Shown here in pieces: positions 1 to 12,831 of a DNA stretch of 64,000 bases. Source of the DNA: Cadophora sp. MPI-SDFR-AT-0126. Lineage: Eukaryota > Ascomycota > Leotiomycetes > Helotiales > Ploettnerulaceae. How positions within the stretch are numbered: position 1 is the stretch's first letter; each line of letters begins with the position of its first letter. The stretch spans positions 124,001 to 188,000 of the forward strand of contig JAGMVK010000012.1 in NCBI GenBank assembly GCA_020747065.1, written 5' to 3'. The translations under genes were made by a program, and so were the position numbers. Below the pieces are notes generated by a model. That model had not been told where the DNA came from, ran no database searches, and saw only the letters and a program-made list of their open reading frames with translations.

Positions 1-525
1 TGCCTGTGGAGGAGTAGTTTGCGCCTTTGCCTGGATGGCCTTCATGAGCGTATCGACTTCTGTTCCGAAGTTGACTTCTTGCGCCTGAGTCGACGTTGGA
101 GAAGTCTTGATTTCGGAATTGTGGAACACTGGAGTAGTATTCGGGGCAGGCCACATCGATTCAGACTTGATCGGTGGGCTCTGGCTCTGGTGTTCTTCAA
201 CAAAGCCCGTTCGAGACGTTCGAGGGTACGAGACTTGTCGACTTCCATCGTCGTCTACTTGCATCAAGCGGGGGAGTGGTCTTTGCTGAATGAAATTGCA
301 GTTCGCAAAAGCCGGAACGATCATGTTTGTGTGTGGCCCAGAGTACCCACCAAAACTGAATGGATTGTGCTGTTGTTGCTGCTGGTGTGTTACCACCATG
401 TTCTGGGTAGTTGCTCCGCTATATGTTTGCGCCGGACTATATTGAGGCGCCATGATCGTTCGAGTGAGTGCTGCTGATGAGGCTGCCCTCGAGTCGTATG
501 ATTGAACAATACCAGAAATATCCAT
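1..525 (-). CDS. N-terminal part of a probable C2H2 (Con7-like) transcription factor
   Basis: The minus-strand frame opens at the ATG complementary to 523-525 and stays open for 175 codons to the window edge, so the gene is 3'-truncated here. The protein begins MDISGIVQSYDSRAAS and continues with Q-, S- and P-rich sequence including a QQQQQ run. It then reaches the stretch EVNFGTEVDTLMKAIQAK, which I associate with the region just before the zinc fingers in fungal C2H2 proteins of the Con7 group. The zinc fingers themselves would lie left of base 1, so the family call is from memory of this motif and is tentative. The lack of any in-frame stop and the typical regulatory-protein composition make the coding call itself strong. 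A long leader and gene-free region lie upstream, as is common for such regulators. Confidence 0.6.
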   Translation of the reverse strand, partial: MDISGIVQSYDSRAASSAALTRTIMAPQYSPAQTYSGATTQNMVVTHQQQQQHNPFSFGGYSGPHTNMIVPAFANCNFIQQRPLPRLMQVDDDGSRQVSYPRTSRTGFVEEHQSQSPPIKSESMWPAPNTTPVFHNSEIKTSPTSTQAQEVNFGTEVDTLMKAIQAKAQTTPPQA

Positions 526-3420
526 GGTGTAGAAGGTCTGGATCGGTTGGTGTGTGTTCTGCTCAGCCCAACGTCCCCAGGCCTGGCCTGGCGCTTGTGC
601 CGTAACTGCCAGTGTGCCGGTTGTGTCTTGCTATTAGGCAAGACGTCTAGGACTGGTAAATGTCAAATTCCTGTGATGTAAATCGTACTTGGGTGTATAG
701 AGCGTGAAATAGAAAATCGATGCAAGAAATAAATCAAAGCAAATGTCCGCCGAAAGGAACTGAAGAAGAAAGTGCGTCTGTGACTTGGGTTGGTGGATTT
801 GCGGGTTCTCGGTGTGTTGTGGGTTCAGAAGGTCTTGATGATCGAAAGGTGCTGGCTGTGTTACTGAAAAACCAACTTTTGGTGAAGTGTCTGGCTTGAG
901 CTGATTTGCAACTGGGGTTGAGTCTGGATGGGTTACCAATCGTTCGGTATTTCACTCCGAGATCTCACAAGATGGCTACCGCTCTCCTCATATACAGACT
1001 CCCATCAGCCCCCACCGCCTAGAGCAATATTTCGAAGTGGTTCAGAAGATCCATCCCGCGTTGGTCGACCGACACCGCGCCAATGATAAGCCACAGACCA
1101 GGAGGTATTGCTATGAAACTGACAAGGCTCTTACTGGAAAGCAGTAATTGTCTTCATCGAAACGCAGTTGTGTGAAGACTTTCCCATACAAAAGCTGAGC
1201 GACAACATCCTCAGAATCATAGCAAAATGGCACTAGAGGACTGAGTGCCAGTACTTGCCAAACCTGACAAGGGGGTAAACGACCGGGGTCTGTCATGGCC
1301 GCAGACACTTTCAGAGACAAGTGTAAATGATTAAAAGGCCAAACCATACAGGGCATGGCGTGGGTCTGTTGGTGGATGCCCTTGAAGTAAGTGAGATGCT
1401 TTCCAGACGTCAGAATAGGGAAGTAAAAGCTTGGGGGGATCTCTGCGTATTGGCCGAAGTTGACTAGCATCGATCGACCTCGACTAACAGCCTTGGAGCA
1501 GGGGAGTGGGCAGGCTTGCTGGTGGAGGTCGAGCCCTGTTGAACCCTGTTGAGGGCATGGATGGGGGAGGGGGTGCAGTTGGAGGGAAAGGAGGAAAGAG
1601 GTCAAAGACAGTCCCCAAGGATCAGGGATCTTGCGAGGCACCAAACATGATCTGAAATAGGCCTGTAGCAGGTGCCAGCTCTCCTGCGAAGGATTGCGGG
1701 AGGGATTAAGCTTGCAAAACCATTTGACTGGGGAGTGCGTGGGGGGTAAGTGATGTGTGTGGGTGGTGGTGATGGTGCTAAGAGCGAAAATAATAGTAAT
1801 TGTTTGCTCTGGCCTGCCATGCCCATAGCCTAGCTTGCCCGCCCTGCCCTGCCCGGCTCTGATCGGTGCCGGGGCGGAACGGTACGTAGGCGGTCTTGCG
1901 GGACTCTAAGATAGCGTTACCTCCCTTTCTAGTAACCCTATCCTATCCCATACCTATCCCCATCCCTATTCCTTTCCCTATGCCAGAACATGATTTATTT
2001 CCGGTAAGTAACGAAAATGCAAACAGGCAGGATTCAGGTTCGGTGATCGAAGTGCCACGGTAAGCCATGCCATGCATGTCCTGCACTGCAAGCATTCTCT
2101 AAGCACTTGCTAGCAGCGAACTATCGATGGCCATCCAATGTCGTCGGAAGACAAAGTCAGTTAGGGTTCGACGGGCCATGATAATCAGTGGAACCCGCCG
2201 CAGCTAATCCAGATTCCCAGATTGGCGTCTGCTCAGAGCCCAACAGCTCGTCGTCCAATCAAAACAGTAGACATGATGACGGGTGGAGACAGCTCGCCAT
2301 GGTGTAAACTCTCGGCAATGCTTTCGAGGGTTTCCAGCGCAAACAGCGGCTGCTGCAAGACTCACCTTCTCAAGCTCGCATCATCTTAGCATCTTGCCTC
2401 TGCGCCCGGAAAAGGGGATGGGACGAGATTGAGATGAGGTCGGGTTGAGATATGACAGAAAAACGTCGCCCGCTCGGTCCTGGGGACATCTCTGGTCCTC
2501 GATTGGACGCGCGGGTCGGGGACCGGAACGCACCCTTCACTTCCGCGGAAACCATAAATGTTGGTCAGTGCGACCGAAAGATGATAGAAGTGCAATGCTA
2601 ACGAGAGACTAATACAAGCACTGCACTACTGTGCTGCATCCCAGAGGGGTTCCAATTCAGATCCCAGTCTGCTACTTAGCATCCAGCTTCCAAATGGCCA
2701 GGCCAGGCGAGATCAATTCAAGAACATCTTGCCAAACGCAATGCCCTTCGCTGGCTGGCACTCGTTTGTGTATCAGTGGCTGTCAAGTTCATTATGCCGT
2801 GGCTCGTCGTGCGTGGCAACAGCAGGCGAGGTTGCGAACTGGGAAAATGGGACTATGTCACTGTACTGACTCCTATCCTCGTGGACCAGGACTCGCAAAA
2901 CACAACGCCAGAAGCGGAGGGTCGCATGAATTTTCGGCTGGGCTGCAAGCCTTGATCCCATGGAAGTGGTACACACTGGTCAGTGCAACCCTAGCAGGGC
3001 GGACAACCCTTGTACCACACAGTCCACCATCCTGTTCTTAATAGGCCATAGCCTCACTTCTCCTTTGGCAGCCTCGTTATGGCGCATACAAGTTACTTCA
3101 GCCTTTCGTATCTCAGGGCAAGATGAGATTGGCAGTCAAATTGCCAGTTCGGGAATCTACGTATCGTGTTCATCTCAACGTGCGTGGCCTGGGCGAGGAG
3201 ACAAGATGAATAATCCTGGGAGCGCAGAAAGGATTCCCAAGATACAGGATTATGCGTGCCGTTCTACCACGTTGTCAACCAACTGGCACTGTGGCGTAAA
3301 TATCAATGAGCATTATTGCTACAGCCATCTCATGATGTCTGTACGACCTCTAGTGGACAAGCCATCGCCCCACAGTTCAGCAGTTGTGTTCAGACGAATA
3401 GAACGCATACAGCTAGGTCT
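526..3420. other. Gene-free upstream region
   Basis: This stretch lies upstream of the minus-strand transcription factor. Open frames of up to 177 codons occur but show no family motif, no splice-linked continuation and no composition typical of protein, so I read them as chance. A C-rich pyrimidine tract lies at 1933-1982. Leader and promoter of the left-hand gene are expected here, but their limits cannot be set from sequence alone. Confidence 0.5.
1933..1982 (+). repeat. CCTAT-type pyrimidine tract
   Basis: About 50 bases made of degenerate CCTAT and CCCTAT units, starting AACCCTATCCTATCCCATAC. It resembles a degenerate interstitial telomere-like or promoter CT tract. The units are not exact TTAGGG complements, so a promoter polypyrimidine tract is the simpler reading. 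Confidence 0.5.
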
Positions 3421-6400
3421 CTAACGAACTCAATAAGCGAATTTGCAGGAATTGGTTCCGGGAACTATCCGTAGAGGAAACAACGTAACCGATGGGATGA
3501 AACCATGAGATGAAATGGACGATGAATGCTGACAGGCGCCTCGCTGAGGCTAGACGTTGCCAGATCTTGACCCAACGATCTCGTTACCCATGCTCCAGCC
3601 GTGGCACACTCGTTGCCATCAAGAGAGCGCAGCGCGTCCACCGCACCGTACACCAGGGTGGTGCAAGGGCTCGGACCCAGGATATGCATCTGCCCCCTGC
3701 CGACCCATCTCTCTGGTCGGCCAGGGTCGTGAGATCCCCCGGGTTTCAAGCCCAAAGTGTCCAAGATTGCGAGGGAGGGCATGAAGATTTGCAGATTGGG
3801 TTTGCGTCAAGTGTTCCGCGGGAGATAAAAATATAACCTTGGACTGCTTCGCTTCAAGTGCCGGTGCAAAGTGCACGAACAGCCTTCGGTGCAGCTATGC
3901 CATCATGGCTTGGACAACCGTCGTGGTAGTTTCTGTGCGATTAGTTAAACAAATTGGCAGCTGGCAGCGGGACGGGAGGGACGGAAGACATTAGAGGCAA
4001 GGGAACTGACGGCATAAAGAAAGAGTGTGCACCTGGAACTGTCCCAATTCGTCGAGGGTCAGCACGTGGCTGCTGTTGCTCTAGCTGTCGATGGATGGTG
4101 GTAGGAGCACAATTCGGATGCAATAATAATAATACTGCCAATAGCTGCAGCTTTCCGGACGGACAGAATGTTGATTGATATTGCACGAAGGATGCGTGGC
4201 GTGGAGGTACAAGCGCATATTTGGGACGAAATCGGTCACGTGATGTGGCATTCCAACCAACCGCCCGGATCATTCCCACGATCATCTGTGGTCTTGCCTT
4301 GCATCAAAGTCGGTGTTGACCGTTGTAAGATGATGACACACTCAAACATTCACACTAGCATGCTGAGAATCTCATCTCTATTACGACAATCGCGTGCCCT
4401 CATCCCCAACGCGAGCTTCTTCTTCATGTCCTGGCATGCGGAGGATCTCATTTGCTCACGTCTCCACACTGCTTTCGCTGATCTGTACGACGTGGATTCC
4501 AACGTATGGTTGCTTTCCGCCTCATCGAGGCTACTCTTGCTCTCCATAACCAGGAAATGGCCGCTGATCCTTACGCTGGCAGCTGCTACTTGAGTATTAC
4601 TTTCGGTACGAGTAGAGAGGAATAACACACTTCTTGGAAAGCAAGGTCGGCGATGAAAGAAGGAGCGGTTGATCTACCCCTCTTCCACTGTCCTTCCTCC
4701 ACCATGAGCCCAATCGGAATGTCATTCACGGACTGCATTTGGGCCATTGCTTGACTACTCCACCTCTTACTACGGAGGATTAAGAGAGTCCACACATTCC
4801 GGGCCGCAAAGGTGTCCATCATGAGGTATCGCACAGACTGGGCCAGACCAGCTCGTCTTCTTGGCCCGGTTGTGACCCAAGAGAATCCACTTCAGGATTA
4901 AGTTTAAGCTTCCCGCCAAAGCCGCGCTCTGTGATGAGAAAAGCAAAATGGAAGCGCTCTGGGACTCTGGTGAAGGGACCCTAGCGAAGATCTATCGTCG
5001 CTACCCCGGACCAAATCTAAACAACTCCCACACCAGCGAATACCATTCGATGGAATTTCAAGAGCTATGCAGAAGAATTCGATCTCAGGAACCTGTCAAG
5101 GCCATGCATCATCTGACAGGAACGCAATGGCAATTTTTGCATGATGCAGGTCCAAGTTCGCCCAGTTCGGCAATTTCTGAACACACCGTGACAGAGATTC
5201 GATTCACACACACGTATGATGCTGGAAAACCAATTCTATAGGAATCACCGCCGATGAAGTGAGTCTCCTCGAGGATATTCAGGAAGTTTGGTAACTCAAG
5301 GTATGTACCACTGCCCCGACATTCGCAATCCGCGCCGATTTTGGTATCCGGCATGAATTTTACGAGATCCCATGCCAGTTTCGGCTCCCCATTGGCTGCT
5401 TAAATTTGCATCTTTCTCGCATCCATGTAGAGTCAATTTCACCCAACTAGATCTCCATATTGTCAGCAAAAATAACTGCCAGAGGCTGAGCATTGGGGTT
5501 TACTGTTTTCGTTTCATTTGGCTCTGTGCAACCATCAAATCAGACGAACATACCAGACGAAGCTTCAGCCGTCGTCAAACGAGGAACCTGGTTCACCAGA
5601 AACTCAATTTTGCTGCGTTTCAGCTCAAGAAAAGTGTACCCTGGCAAACACCCTGGTGTGCGTATGCGCAGGTGTGCACAGGTGCCTTCGTACGTCACAT
5701 CAACATTACCACACCCGGTTTTCCCCTCATTTTCGCAAGCTTTACGTTTTTAAGTCCATCAGCCGATCTTAAATGATGAAGACGAGCCTACATCTGAAGT
5801 GGATATCTAGAACTCTTCGGATACTTCCTCTTTGCACAAACTTTGCGTCGCACAGACTTGATTGCGTGTCTTTACTACTAATTGCGACTGGATCTTGATA
5901 TGCCGGTCCGAAGGTACGAAGGTACATGCCAGGCGCATTCCGAGTTTGGTCTGCATACAGCACAGAAGATTCGCAAGCGGATCCCTCCTGGGCCATTCGA
6001 CTACTCATGCAACATGTTTCCCGCGCCAATGAAATTCACGGGTCTTGATGAAGCGCTCTTCGGATAAATTATCCTTCGTTTTCTTCCAGCGATTGTTGAC
6101 CTTTAACGCCTATGCCTGACTGAAAAAGTAAATAAAGAAGTCCCATCGCATTCTGATTTTCAGCGGCCAGTAAAGCAACATGGATGCAATTGGCGAAACG
6201 ATCAGCGGGTATTATCTGGACAAATTCGGGCACATTGACAGGGCTTCATTGAGCGTGGTTGCACTTTTGGTTATCATTCACCCTGTTGTTCGAGTCTCAG
6301 TATTGCGCCTGTGCGTTGCAATTGAAGAGACCTACTTCCGCGGATATGCCACAATCGACAGGTGCTGATCAAACTCATTAAGGGTTGGGACTATTAGTTT

Positions 6401-8769
6401 CTATGTACTGTACTACTCCCGTGTCGTGTCCCTTCTCCTACAGAAAACTGTTGTCGGAACCCCTAGGCGGAGACGCTGAAGATACTTGGCGTCCAAGTCA
6501 GCCATCTTACAATGTGCCGACGCAGGATCACTTGATCCCTGTGTTCATCTAGGCAAGATAGCTTCAGGTATATTTGTTCTTCTGTATAAAGTTAAAAAGA
6601 CACATTTCCCGATGAGTTCTCGCAAGCGCTTCCAAAATTCTTAACGTCTTCATCAAAGGCGTTCCACGCCAACGCCATTTGGAGATACTTCTACCACTAG
6701 TCTGTCACTGCGTCAGAATTAATGCACTTTATCTTCTCCAATAGGTCCTTGTCTTTCGCTTTCCGCAGGAAGAGGAATGATTGAAGCTTCATGTGTTGTG
6801 ATATGATCACTGGCCGTGATCGAATTCCCCCGCTGTAGTCTGCATGCCGGGGCCTGAGAGTCGACGTTGATATGCGAGTCGCAGTCAAGCTTGCGTAATG
6901 TCTCAACCCCGGCTCTTGTTTTCAATTTTAAGTCGCGTAAGATCTTAGCACTGTAAACAAGGACGGGAAAGAGCTGATTGTGGTGGTTCGAATCCCATTG
7001 AAACGATACACATGTGCGGCTGTGGCATTGCAGCTGAATCTGAAGGGATCCCTAGCTCGGAAAAAGTATCCTCGTCTAGCTAAGAAGACATGTTTCTTGT
7101 TTTAATAGGTCTAAGAATTGCTTTGTTCAATGTAGTTCGATTGGAGCATCGTTCTTGGGACAGGGAGACAAGGGGAAGTTAGACTTTACCATCCAGTGTT
7201 GCTGAGCTGTCTACGGACTGCACGCTTGGCATAAGAAGGGGTTCTTCGTACCATTCACGAGAAGTTGTGTCAGCCAGTCATTACAAAAGTGCAATATCAT
7301 ATTGCTTAAACGTGGCTTGTATGCGGCAATACGCTGCTCAAAATAAATTTCCCAGAACCAATCTTCACAAGCTTCATTTGTCATTAAGAATGTCGTCAGG
7401 TCAACTTGCTGCTTTTCTGGACAGCATCCCGGCTTGATCAAATCAACATGTCATATCTTGGAGTATCTCAGTTCCAGCTATTCGACTCGTGGACTGCTTA
7501 GCCGGCGTCTGAATTCTCACCAAGAAACCCAAATTCATCAACGATCTCAGTACATCACTTTACAACCCTCATTTCTTATCAATCGGACTTCTATAGCCTA
7601 AAACATCTCATCCGTGTTGACCGACTCCATCATTTCAAAAAATCTTCATCGTGAGTGCGGGGTATAGTGGGGTAATCAACCTGTGATCGACAAGCAGTTC
7701 GGGCAATAACAAAAGTCTCGAGAGTAAGAGAGAACTCTGGACAATGACGAGCCGCATTTTCTAGATATATTGATTCTTGAGAGAGAGTTATCCCGGGTCC
7801 AGGAGAGTGGTTGGCTGAGAAGTTGTTAAGTGATCGGCGTTGCTTTCGAGGAAGATTACTATTGTCGCACTCGTTTGACACTTCTTAATGAAGAACACTG
7901 TTGAGACATTCGCATAAATATATCTTTCAACCTTTGCTGCATGCCATGCCGTCAACGACAGCCAACAATGACTCGCCAGTAATCGAAGCAAAGAGGGTTA
8001 TTGATTGTCTCCTCCCCCATCAAATCCAGCTCCGACCTCCATTCGATCCTAACCTCCCAATCCCAGAACCCACCAAGGTCTCGAATTTAACAACTACCTC
8101 TTCCTCACAAGCTCCTCCTCTACGCCACTACCCTTAGCGCCCGCGAATCCTAGTTCAACTTCCTTTTACCCAGCGGTGTCTTGGGGACGTAAGGCCATCG
8201 AAGTAGAGTTCTTTGAGAAAGCCAACGAGGACGGTTTGAGTAACGTGGAAGTGAAGAGTGCTTTCAAGAACAGCACGATGACAATTGAACTCCTCTCGGA
8301 AGCTTCAACATGAATTGCAAAACGAGCGAATTGAAGGTGACTAGTCAGTCGGTTGATTAGGTGAGCGGTTGCTCTTGCCAATGCCGCAATTCGAACTGAC
8401 GTAAAGTAGAGACTATTAAGCTTGTCTGGAGTTGGATGAGACAAGCATGTCTCTGGGTGATATTTAATATTAATGAAGTGCCCAGAGACGGTGTTCGAGA
8501 CACCATTGGGAGAACGAAAGACATTCGGGCCGGGAACAGACGCCGTTGTGTATACCCAGAGGAACACCAACCATAGATTGAATTATCCAAATTGATCTTG
8601 GAAATCCTGTTTATCGTATCGTAGCTTTCACTTCTTCATTCCTGTTAGATGATGTTGGAAGTATACTGGTAGCACCTTCTCAAGTCCACGGCTCGGTCCA
8701 TCCCTTGTGCTTCTTTCGTTTCATCAAATGCTTTGTATGCATCATTCAAAGCATGATTTGCATTCTCAT
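3421..8769. other. Gene-poor region with no recognised gene
   Basis: About 5.3 kb where all open frames are short (under about 140 codons) and none carries a motif I know. A small AAT microsatellite sits near 4124-4133. The right end runs into the decayed HET-domain locus, so parts may be eroded accessory DNA. I could not identify a transposon, terminal repeats or conserved protein fragments. Confidence 0.4.
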
Positions 8770-10037
8770 CTACCCACCTCCTTTCAACTTTGTACCTTGG
8801 AAAGAGACCATGTTTAGGAAATACTCTGGATATTCGAGATCGATCTGCGGGATAGGACGTGGAGGGACTTCATCCGGCCAATCCTCACTGGCAGATAACT
8901 GTCCGCATTCCCAGAATATCTGATGTTGCGTGAAATGCAGTATGCGAGGGCTCAGCAACACTCCTTGACAAACCCAGCCCCTGAGATTGAGCGGAAAGGA
9001 TGTGACAAAATCGTTCCAGTATCACTCATCCGGAGAACCTAGGACCTTTCGCTGCCATCAGTGGACATACTGATATAGACTGGGGAGTACAATGGCTTTG
9101 TCAATGACAACCCCTCAATAGAGCTTGCTGCCGCAAGGACGGAGATGTTGAACGAGCTGTTGCCGTAGATCAAGTGCATCGCTGCAAACTTAATTGCCCA
9201 ATCTTCGACGGAGTCCTGGATGATGCAAAGACTGTCGATCCACAGATATTTGAAGCCAAGGCGTCTGGGGACAGTGATAGCGTCTCTATACGTTGCTGGC
9301 AAGAATGCAGCCAGTATCACACTGAGCGATCATCTCCGTGGTGAGCTTTACGGGCATATTCTCAACCATCGGTGGCTCAAAATCATTTATTGAGCCGACT
9401 TATTGACTTCAAAGTTTAGCTGGAGCTTTACTTGTTCCTAGCTATTAGTACCAACGTCAATTAGACGACGTGGAACGAACGGCGTCTGAGATCCGAGTGG
9501 CGTACAGTTGCTGTGTCCGGAACATTCTTCTCCCCATTGTTTCACCAATGAACAGGAGACATCTTCTTTGCCCTTCAGGCTTCCAAGTCGCTTTTCATCA
9601 CTTGTTTCGCCCATTTCGATCATTGTGGCTAGAAACGGTAGTCAAACCAGTGACCTTGCAAATGCAATTTCTCACTTACCCATCTGAACAATAAACTTTC
9701 TCTCTAATCTCGAAACACTTCTAATGTACTCACTTCCTGGCTGCTTTATCTGTTCATTGAAATACAGGTGCATCGTTGATTCAGCTGCTCTCCACATATA
9801 AGATGTCGAAAGACGGAACTAGGAGCTGTCGAAGTGGAGTGCCATTTCTGTGCTCATGCTCTTATATACAAGAGAACATATTTCACAGCCTTCAGCGATT
9901 CGAGCTTTCAGGGATCCGTCGACGTAGAGAGGAATTGATTCGCCAGAATTACCGTAGAAGTTGAGAAATGAATTACAAGTCCAACAAAATTTCGACTCGT
10001 GTGAGCGAGTCTCTTCCCCTCGTTTTGGGAATTTCAT
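8770..10037 (-). pseudogene. Decayed HET-domain (heterokaryon incompatibility) gene
   Basis: Pieces of one HET protein lie in the right order on the minus strand but in different frames. From 10037: an N-terminal piece with FCWTC and ARIAEGCEICSLVYKS, interrupted by an in-frame TAG after MALHFDSS with protein-like sequence continuing in the same frame. Then MILSHRW near 9380 (the usual LSHCWG motif) and PVKLTTEMIAQ in a second frame near 9330-9360. Next LPATYRDAITVPRRLGFKYL followed by WIDSLCIIQDSVEDW at about 9120-9300. Finally GWVCQGVLLSPRILHF and FWECGQLSASEDWP at about 8870-9000 in yet another frame. Several frameshifts and at least one stop exclude a functional product. HET proteins trigger cell death on fusion of unlike strains, and loss by decay is common. 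The downstream half beyond 8770 is not recognisable. Confidence 0.85.
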
Positions 10038-10255
10038 GGTGCTTAGTTGCGGTGTGTTGTATCGAATTTCTCTAATCTCTCACTGGGAAGATAAAAATCG
10101 GAAGAGGAATCAGAAGTGCGGAAACAAGCCATGAGAGTAATGTGCTGAGTCACATGAATTACCGTACCAATGAGAAAGCAAATCCGACCTCAAGGGGTTC
10201 TTTGTGCATAGCTTTACGAAAATCTGCTGCTGCGATCGAGCTAATGATGATTGTA

Positions 10256-11983
10256 CTAAGTAATCAATTTGCTTCTGAAAACTTTTAAAAGAGTTCCGTG
10301 AATTTCATCAATCCAAGAAAAACCCTTCAACATATCCTCCAAATCTCCATAAGTTGCAACAGACATCCTACGCATGGCAGTATGCAAGCACTTCGCAAAC
10401 CACGCCGTTCTGTCTCTATCATCACACAGTATTCCACCCACGGTGATGATCCAGAGCTGCAAGCACCCCAAGCCACGATCCGCCCACATATTCCTCTCAG
10501 CACCATTACTCTCTATTGTTATGAGCAAGACTGACAGCTTACGAATTTGGCGTGTCACACGCGTTGGGTATATCCCAAAGGCCTGCCGAATAGCTATCAG
10601 ATATAGTATTGCAGCCAGACGGATCGTCTCTGCTACGTCAGGAACTGCCGATGTGTCTTTGTGTCTTGGTAGTGAAAGCAGTCTGTGCAGGAGTGGATTG
10701 GTGTGGTTGCAGATATACATCGAGTCCGACAATATGTCTCCTTTCGTCCGTTGTATCTCGTCTTGTAAGTGCGAGGATTCCTGAATCAGATCTATCAGGA
10801 TCTCGATCAATGCCAAGTTATTCGTGCAATTGAAAAGTAGGATGTCGATATTATGATGGTAGCTCGAATCCAGGGCTGAGAAGGGTAGCGATGGTTGGAT
10901 GGCAGGCATCGGATTTACTGGAAGAGGAAATTTTGGTGTCTCGTCAAGTGTACAAGAGCCCGAAATATCGATACTGAAGGAGTCAGTTGCATCGTAAAAG
11001 GTGCTAGGATGCGCTCACCATGACAGCATTATCCTCAGGAATGTGTTGGAATCCAGAGTTACGAGACCTCCTCGCAAGTGGATGATCTCCTTCAATCCGT
11101 CCAGATGCGTCTTCCAACTTCTCATATCTCCAATCAAATGCTTAGTGATGACGTTAGTCTCTATTTCAGTCTTAAGAGGTTGCATTCGTACATAGTAACA
11201 AGCAAAACCTATTATTGCCGATATTACACCATCATTGGTTGCTGCTTTCACATCTCTCATCTGCCTATTGACCAATTGAAGCGAGTAGGTGTGATGAGCT
11301 AGAGACTCTCCACTTGCCTGTAACCCATCTCCATGTCGAAGGTTATTGAAATAGGTCGCTGCACCTGATAACAACTGGTGGAACGCTGCTGCATCGAGTA
11401 TGCTTATTTGGAACCATGCAGCGCTGAGTGGGCTTGCCTTGCCTCCACGCTTGTCGAAAACTACTCGTTTGTTAGTCCTTCGGAACCACGGACATAGGAA
11501 CTCACGCGCAAAGGACTGACTGATGTCTACAAGCTCCTTATATCTAGGGCTGATCTTGATTGGGTATCTTAGAAAGGGGTCACCCCGACCAGCTCCGAGC
11601 CTGGACATAGTAAGAATGCCGGATAAAGGTTCTATCGTCGATGCTTTATCCGTCACCGAACATACTTGAGGCAAAGACGAAGAGTCTGCATTGATTAGGG
11701 CGTCAATGGGAGCCGAAGGAGCCAAACTATGAAACGAATGGAGTCGTTCTGAAGAGTTGGCATTCCCTTCAGTGATGGCTTGTGGAACTTCGAGCTTGCA
11801 TTGCAACGGGATTCTCCGCCGTGCAGCAAGAGCTTTTCTTCTGTTGCGGTGGATATGTTTCATAACATTTCGTTTAGCCAGTTTTCGAGCATTCGGATCA
11901 ATATTAGGAGCCCCTGTGTAGGTCACGAAATGATAGGTGCTTCCCCTACTATCTAAGTTCGGGACCGTACTTTGAGTTGCCAT
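10256..11983 (-). CDS. Fungal-specific transcription factor-like protein without zinc cluster
   Basis: Two exons, 11983-11019 and 10973-10256, joined across a 45-nt intron (donor GTGAGC, acceptor TTCAG), give 560 aa. The N-terminal motif TYTGAPNIDPNARKLAKRNV followed by a basic HRNRRKALAARRR stretch is typical of fungal proteins that keep the Fungal_trans_2-type regulatory domain but lack an N-terminal Zn2Cys6 finger. The central part has the usual W..HLDGLKEIIHLRGGL segment around residues 295-310. No cysteine cluster is present at the N-terminus, so direct DNA binding is uncertain; the basic stretch may act as a nuclear signal. It lies about 850 bp from the MFS transporter gene on the same strand and could regulate it, which is inference from position only. 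Confidence 0.8.
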
Positions 11984-12831
11984 ATCAATCGGGACTTGGA
12001 AATAACTTCTGCAGGAACGATTGTACGTTGACCTGAAGCCTTGTCGAGAGACTCTTCAATGTCTGGGTAGTTTTCACAATGGCGTTCACAGACCTTATTC
12101 TGAGACCTCATCCTCTCACTGCAGTGCTGATTACAAATCAATGTGCAGAGGTTTGTCTTGTCTCCTTGAGTGCGATTCGTCGCTCAGCGTGTAACCCCTG
12201 TAACAAACACTGCAAGAGGTTGCCTAACAGTCACTCAATTACGCGAACCTCGCCAAAATCTAGCTTCATTAGGGCATTGACTACCCTGTAGTGCATATTG
12301 ATCAGCGCTTCGCTTCAGGTGACATAGACTGGAGGTGCGCATATCGCACTCAAGGGGATAGCTTTCTCCCCGCTTATCCTGCAGCGTGATGAAAATCTGA
12401 TAAGTCTTGCTTGAACAGGAAAACTAAATTACAATGTACATGAAGGATAGTCTCAACGGTTACGGATCTAGCTGATCCAATTCTTTGGTACTTGGAGACA
12501 GGGATTCTGAGCTACAGCTTGCGGGAGACGTGCAACGATAGCAAAATGTTCTGAAGCGTGCGCTACAGCACCGATAAACAAATCTCATATTCAGAGCGAT
12601 CATTAGGAATCAAACCAATTTGTATGCACTGATGGCTATTCACAGTAGTACCCAATCCCTTTCGATTTTCATGAACAAATAAAGCCTCGCTTGGAGCTAG
12701 ATAAGCGAGCCTACAAAAAGGGGCTGAAGACAACTGTAGACTACACTTGTCCAAATGATTGCCGGAAAACGCAATTCAAATATGGTCACCATCACATATC
12801 CCCACGTCTCGCATCCCATGGATTGATGGTT
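11984..12831. other. Intergenic region
   Basis: Between the MFS transporter stop and the start of the downstream transcription-factor-like gene, both on the minus strand. No motif-bearing frame was found; it should contain the promoter of the transcription-factor-like gene and the 3' UTR of the transporter. Confidence 0.5.

Noticed and set aside
1111..1644. 177-codon minus-strand open frame
   Set aside because: No recognisable domain, unusual composition for a protein, and no neighbouring exon; most likely chance in GC-balanced DNA.
1933..1982. Interstitial telomere repeat
   Set aside because: Units are CCTAT/CCCTAT of varying length rather than exact CCCTAA copies; a promoter pyrimidine tract explains it better.
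4948..5241. 97-codon plus-strand frame (MEALWDSGEGTLAKIYRRYP start)
   Set aside because: Looks mildly protein-like but I recognise no family, and no continuation was found on either side.
6984..6994. GGTTCGAATCC, a perfect tRNA B-box sequence
   Set aside because: The flanking bases do not form a T stem on either strand and no A box lies at the right distance.
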